A stretch of DNA of 41,305 bases. Origin: Alphaproteobacteria bacterium (GTDB taxonomy: Bacteria; Pseudomonadota; Alphaproteobacteria; UBA6615). The position numbers were made by a program, and so were the translations under genes. This document shows, piece after piece, positions 37,234 to 41,305 of this stretch. Numbering within the stretch: position 1 is the stretch's first letter; the number at the start of each line of letters is the position of its first letter. Location: positions 1 to 41,305 of the forward strand of contig QIGO01000155.1 in NCBI GenBank assembly GCA_003230015.1, in the 5' to 3' direction. The notes beneath the pieces are model-generated. The model searched no databases. It was not told where the DNA came from and saw nothing but the letters and a program-made list of their open reading frames with translations.

Positions 37234-38310
37234 CTATTGCGCGAGCAAATCGGCGAAGGATTGGACCTTGCTGTCAATATCGGCGAACAGGCTGTCGATC
37301 TCACTGGCATAGAATTCCCGCGTCGGCCCGACACCGCTGGCTAAAGAAGCCTCACGCTCGGTCACTGCCGCTACGTTTTCCGCCGTGATCACTTCGGGCT
37401 GCACATCGATCCACCCACGCGGAACATCTTCGCCGCTGGCGATTTTCTCCAGCATCGCGCGCATGGCGACATAGCCCTGCAGGAAAGGCTTTTGGCCAAC
37501 CGCTACAAGGGCGGTGCCGCTGGCAATACCCGCAAGTCCATCCGGATTGATGCCGATGGACGCGATTTCATAATCGGCACCATCGGCTTCTTTGATACGA
37601 ACAAGACTGGGCAGGTCATTTTCGCAAAAGCCCACATAAGCCAGCCCATCGGGATTGACATCCACGACCGAACGCCATTGCGAGAAATTCTCGGTCTGAT
37701 CGAATTTCACGTCGAACGGCCCCAACACCTCCACATTGGGCAGGCGCTCGGCGACACGCGTCTTGAAGCCGGTGACCCGGGCCTCGATGAGTGCCAGACC
37801 CGGCAGACAAATACCGGTGACAATCTGCCCCGCCGCGCTATCGCCAAGAGCATCGGCGATAACATCGGCCATCACCCTGCCCTGGTCGGCCTGTTTGGGT
37901 GCTGTATGCAAGGATTGCAGGGAAGCCGGCGATTCGACGTCGAAGGTCGAAACAACGACACCGGATTTGACCGCATTGTCGATGGGCCGGATCCAGAAAT
38001 CGGAGGGAAACGCGACCACAACGATGGCGTCGGCACCGGCGAGCACCAGATCCTGGAAAGCCGCGACCTCGGCCGAAACATCGAAGGCGGCTGGCCCACC
38101 GCTGCGAAAATTACCGCCGCACTCGGCGACCGCGGCTTCGGCGCCTTTTACAAGCTGCTGGGTATATGGTCCTTGAAAGTGAACCACGGCCGCGCCGGTC
38201 AGGCCCGAACAATCGAAACTCGTATCCTGTGCAAAGGCGCCGGGTGCCGTGAAGGCAAAACTGGCGCCGAGAGCAACCGTGAGCATTCCGGTTCTTATTC
38301 CACTTGTCAT
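37234..38310 (-). CDS. Sugar ABC transporter substrate-binding protein (periplasmic binding protein type 1)
   Basis: Signal peptide MTSGIRTGMLTVALGASFAFTAPGAFAQ; DLVLAGADAIVVVAFPSDFWIRPIDNAVKSGVVVSTFD. Confidence 0.88.
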   Translation of the reverse strand: MTSGIRTGMLTVALGASFAFTAPGAFAQDTSFDCSGLTGAAVVHFQGPYTQQLVKGAEAAVAECGGNFRSGGPAAFDVSAEVAAFQDLVLAGADAIVVVAFPSDFWIRPIDNAVKSGVVVSTFDVESPASLQSLHTAPKQADQGRVMADVIADALGDSAAGQIVTGICLPGLALIEARVTGFKTRVAERLPNVEVLGPFDVKFDQTENFSQWRSVVDVNPDGLAYVGFCENDLPSLVRIKEADGADYEIASIGINPDGLAGIASGTALVAVGQKPFLQGYVAMRAMLEKIASGEDVPRGWIDVQPEVITAENVAAVTEREASLASGVGPTREFYASEIDSLFADIDSKVQSFADLLAQ

Positions 38311-38337
38311 AGCATTCCTTCCCTTTTGGATGGTTCG

Positions 38338-39339
38338 TTACTTTCCTTGTCGTCTTCTGATTGTCGCGTCTAGCGCCACCGCGGCGATGATCATCACGCC
38401 GGTAACAAAGATGCTCCAATTCGCGGTGATACCGAACTGGACGATGCCGCTGCTAATAACGGCAATGACCAACGCCCCCAACGCCGCGCCGAGCACGGTA
38501 CCCCGGCCGCCCGACAATGCGGTGCCACCGACGATAGCCGCGGTAATCGCCAGCAGCTCAAACCCGGTGCCGAGATTGGGGTCGGCTGTCGAAAAAAAGG
38601 CCAGTGTAAGCATCCCGGAGACCGCACATAGGAACCCCGTGAGCATCAGGGTCTGAATGCGCACGCGGGCGATATTTATCCCACTGAGTTCGGCCGCTTT
38701 TAGATTAGAGCCAATGCAGCGCACCATGAAACCATATCGCGTGCGCCTATAGATGACGCTCAATATGATTGTGAGTGCTGCAAACACCCATATGACCATG
38801 GGTATGCCCAGGGGCGTGCCACCCAACAGCACAAAAAACGGATGTTCGCGAGGCAGGCCGTAGATATAACCGCCGCCGGAAATAATCAGAGTAATGCCCT
38901 TGAAAGCCGACAACGTACCCAAGGTAATTATGATCACCGGGATACCGAATAGCGTCGACAAAATCCCGTTAACAGCGCCAAGCGCCACACCGACGCCAAG
39001 ACAAATGACCACCGATACCCATGGGTCGATACCAAAATTGACCATCAGTATCGCGGCCAAGTTGATGGTGAGTCCATAAATTGAGGCTGTCGAAAGGTCG
39101 ATCTCCCCCATCGATAACTGGAAAACCACACCCAGCGCGATAATGCCGAACCAGGACGCCCGGGCACCGAAATTCGAAAGCGATGCAATCGACAGGAAAT
39201 TGGGCTGAAAGAGCGTTACCACCCCGATCAAAAGCACCAGAACGAGGAAAATCCCTAACTCACCGGCCCCGAGTATTCCGCTTTTGCGGGGCATGTTAAC
39301 GCGCATGGATGCCGGTGAAATGCTCACAGGTTCGCTCAT
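38338..39339 (-). CDS. Sugar ABC transporter permease (RbsC/XylH-type)
   Basis: LSMGEIDLSTASIYGLTINLAAIL, GAVNGILSTLFGIPVIIITLGTLSAFKGITLIISGG, RTRYGFMVRCIGSNLKAAELSGINIARVR, SGGRGTVLGAALGALVI. Confidence 0.92.
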   Translation of the reverse strand: MSEPVSISPASMRVNMPRKSGILGAGELGIFLVLVLLIGVVTLFQPNFLSIASLSNFGARASWFGIIALGVVFQLSMGEIDLSTASIYGLTINLAAILMVNFGIDPWVSVVICLGVGVALGAVNGILSTLFGIPVIIITLGTLSAFKGITLIISGGGYIYGLPREHPFFVLLGGTPLGIPMVIWVFAALTIILSVIYRRTRYGFMVRCIGSNLKAAELSGINIARVRIQTLMLTGFLCAVSGMLTLAFFSTADPNLGTGFELLAITAAIVGGTALSGGRGTVLGAALGALVIAVISSGIVQFGITANWSIFVTGVMIIAAVALDATIRRRQGK

Positions 39340-39525
39340 ACCCCACCACGGGAGGCGCCAAAAAACCCTGTGCGCCCTCTATCCGGAGCGATTTTGGCAC
39401 AACTGGTCTCATAGATCAACGTGGCCTTTCACTTCAACTTTCTTTGTATTTCTCCATATTTTATGCCGCAAAGGAGGATTTTCCTGTTTTCTAGGAACAT
39501 TTTGGTCTGATAAGATTTGGGTTTC

Positions 39526-40620
39526 TTAGAACGCCCCTGGTCGATCGCGTTTGAGGAATGGTTGGCGGGACCCTTCAGGATTCTGGCAGGGTTGGTCGGT
39601 GGGCGGAAACTTCATCTCACGCAGCTCGATTTGCGACCACTCAATGCTGCACCCCATATGCTGGAATAGGCCGAAACTCGCCGCTTTCGGGCGCGGCAAG
39701 TCCACTGGCAGTGCCCCCGTATCCTCCTCGCAGAGCCAATACCCTGGCTCGGCGGTTTCTGCCGGCCAAATTCTCCAGCGCACCCGCATCCCCTCCGGTT
39801 CCAATGCAGTTTGGTGACGCACGCGATAGAGACGGTTGCGCTCAATTGGAAAAGGCGTTGCCGGATTTGTCGCAATCGCCCACTCCCGCGGGTCGCCGGA
39901 ATGGTCGCCCCAGGCCAAGAAAGATCTGGCGCCGTCGCGCGGGCTCATCGCCGCCATGCCCGCCGAAATCCATCCCACCTTGATGCCGCGCCCTGGCATG
40001 CCTTCGGTCAAACCGGCAAAGAAGTCACTGCATCCCAGCCATTTAGCACCTTGCGTTTCGAGGAACCGGACCGCGTATGTCGCTTCCTGGCTTTGGGCAA
40101 GCGGGCCGATCACAAAAAGCGCATCCGGTGCGACCGGCGCACGTGAGCGGATGACATTGCGGATCGGATCCAAATCGAACACGCCATTGACCGCCTGACC
40201 AATCTCCTGAACGGACCGAGAGATCGTCAGGTCGCGCAGGTCCAGTGGCAAAGAAGGCGGCGTCGGATCCCAGTCATACGCCATGACCCGGCGATGACAG
40301 GTACCATGGGCATCGACCGCCTCGATCGCGATCGTATTTTCACCGGCGCGCAATTCGGGATCATGGGCCGAAAACTCAACGCAAAACTCACCTTGATCCC
40401 GGCACCGCAGCTCAGCGGGCGTATCTTTATAGCCATTGAGCCAGTCCGTATCCCGGTCGATCTGCGCCTCGACATAGAGCGCACGCCAAGGCCCTTGATT
40501 GAGGGAGAACCGGCTGTCGGAAACCGGGAAAGCCGCATCCTCAACCTTGCCGCGTATGGTGATATCGGCAGCTCTATACCTGAATGCCTGACGATCTCCA
40601 TAATCCAGCGCAATGGTCAT
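39526..40620 (-). CDS. Hypothetical protein, predicted beta-rich (no recognised family)
   Basis: Long ORF on the operon strand; start MTIALDYGDRQAFRYRAADITIRGKV at 40620; alternating beta-like pattern, C-terminus YRVRHQTALEPEGMRVRWRIWPAETAEPGYWLCEE..SIEWSQIELREM reminiscent of ConA/LamG-like sandwiches. Confidence 0.65.
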   Translation of the reverse strand: MTIALDYGDRQAFRYRAADITIRGKVEDAAFPVSDSRFSLNQGPWRALYVEAQIDRDTDWLNGYKDTPAELRCRDQGEFCVEFSAHDPELRAGENTIAIEAVDAHGTCHRRVMAYDWDPTPPSLPLDLRDLTISRSVQEIGQAVNGVFDLDPIRNVIRSRAPVAPDALFVIGPLAQSQEATYAVRFLETQGAKWLGCSDFFAGLTEGMPGRGIKVGWISAGMAAMSPRDGARSFLAWGDHSGDPREWAIATNPATPFPIERNRLYRVRHQTALEPEGMRVRWRIWPAETAEPGYWLCEEDTGALPVDLPRPKAASFGLFQHMGCSIEWSQIELREMKFPPTDQPCQNPEGSRQPFLKRDRPGAF

Positions 40621-40871
40621 GCCGAGTATCCAGTTTGATCGGAGCCGGGCCCCTTCACCGACCCGGCCAGTGACCATAATATCGGTATGACAAGTGCACG
40701 CAATACAGATCGGCGTGAGCGACCACCGCTGACGAAAGCATTTTCCCAAAAGCGCGACATCGCCGTGCCTATCGTCCGACAGCATCTGTCAAGTGTCACG
40801 CTGACCTTGACAGACCGATAACGACAATACCAAGTAGCGCGGAGCAACCGAAAGAGTGCGGCCGGCAGATC

Positions 40872-41305
40872 ATGATAGAGCCCATCGTTACGGATTTATT
40901 TCTTGCCCACCAACGGGTTGTCGAGGGTAAGAACGCAATCCTTATATCTCCCGAAGGCATAGCACTGGCGGTCGACACCGGAATCGAGCCCCATGAAGGC
41001 GCCGAGATGTTTGCCTTCATTCGTGCTGCGGGTGCCAATGATATTACCCTTTGCATAACGCACCACCACGGCGATCATGTGCTTGGCAGCGGCGCCTTCA
41101 GAGGCCTGCCGGTTGTCGCGCACGAACTTGTTGTACCGGCGATGCGTCAAAATCTGCCGCGCTACGCAAAAACCCTGGACCTGTCGATCGATGAAGTCAC
41201 GCAATCCCTGGCGTGGCCCACCAAGACATACAAGAAGACGGCGACAATCGAAGTCGGCCGATATTCGGTTCACCTTTCCCATGCGCCCGGTCACAGCGCC
41301 GATTC
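40872..41305 (+). CDS. MBL-fold metallo-hydrolase (3' end beyond window)
   Basis: Forward translation from ATG 40872: MIEPIVTDLFLAHQRVVEGKNAILISPEGIALAVDTGIEPHEG...LCITHHHGDHVLGSGAFRGLPVVAHELV...SVHLSHAPGHSAD; HxHxDH motif. Confidence 0.85.
   Translation, partial: MIEPIVTDLFLAHQRVVEGKNAILISPEGIALAVDTGIEPHEGAEMFAFIRAAGANDITLCITHHHGDHVLGSGAFRGLPVVAHELVVPAMRQNLPRYAKTLDLSIDEVTQSLAWPTKTYKKTATIEVGRYSVHLSHAPGHSAD

Noticed and set aside
1-41305. CRISPR arrays, tRNA or rRNA genes, prophage or toxin-antitoxin modules
   Set aside because: No regularly spaced repeats, tRNA-like cloverleaf/TTCRANYC box, rRNA core sequence or phage genes were noticed by eye; a tRNAscan/CRISPR finder run would be needed to be certain.

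Overview
The window looks like a GC-rich alphaproteobacterial chromosome segment (taxon inferred from gene content only). Gene order: (1) 5' part of a LivH-type branched-chain amino-acid permease, then two convergent genes with a PEP-hydrolase-like TIM barrel; one is fused to a degenerate AAA+/Fis-HTH regulator. (2) An envelope redox/metal island (about 3.8-17.9 kb): cytochrome c, two tandem TlpA-like proteins (one with CxxC changed to CxxS), a ScsB/DsbD-type reductase, a DsbE-like protein, another TlpA-like protein, two tandem DUF3179 genes (the second frameshifted by an 11-bp tandem duplication), lspA, a CadR/PbrR-type MerR regulator with a textbook 19-bp-spacer operator, a Cd/Zn/Pb P1B-ATPase, a DUF411 protein, CtaG and an EF-hand protein. 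(3) An oligopeptide-type ABC operon (dppFDCB-like plus family-5 SBP) with a strong intercistronic hairpin, a GntR/FadR regulator and a KdgD-like dehydratase. (4) A decayed second family-5 SBP gene interrupted by a truncated IS3-family element. (5) A sugar or sugar-acid catabolic region: PhyH dioxygenase, two paralogous NanR-like GntR regulators, alpha/beta hydrolase, Ldh2-type dehydrogenase, SMP-30 lactonase, aldo/keto reductase, Rbs/Xyl-type ABC transporter, a hypothetical beta-rich protein and a partial MBL-fold hydrolase. The strongest candidates for something undescribed are the thiol-redox/DUF3179 island and the PEP-hydrolase-like/Fis fusion regulator with its convergent partner. All family calls come from reading translations; no database search was run.
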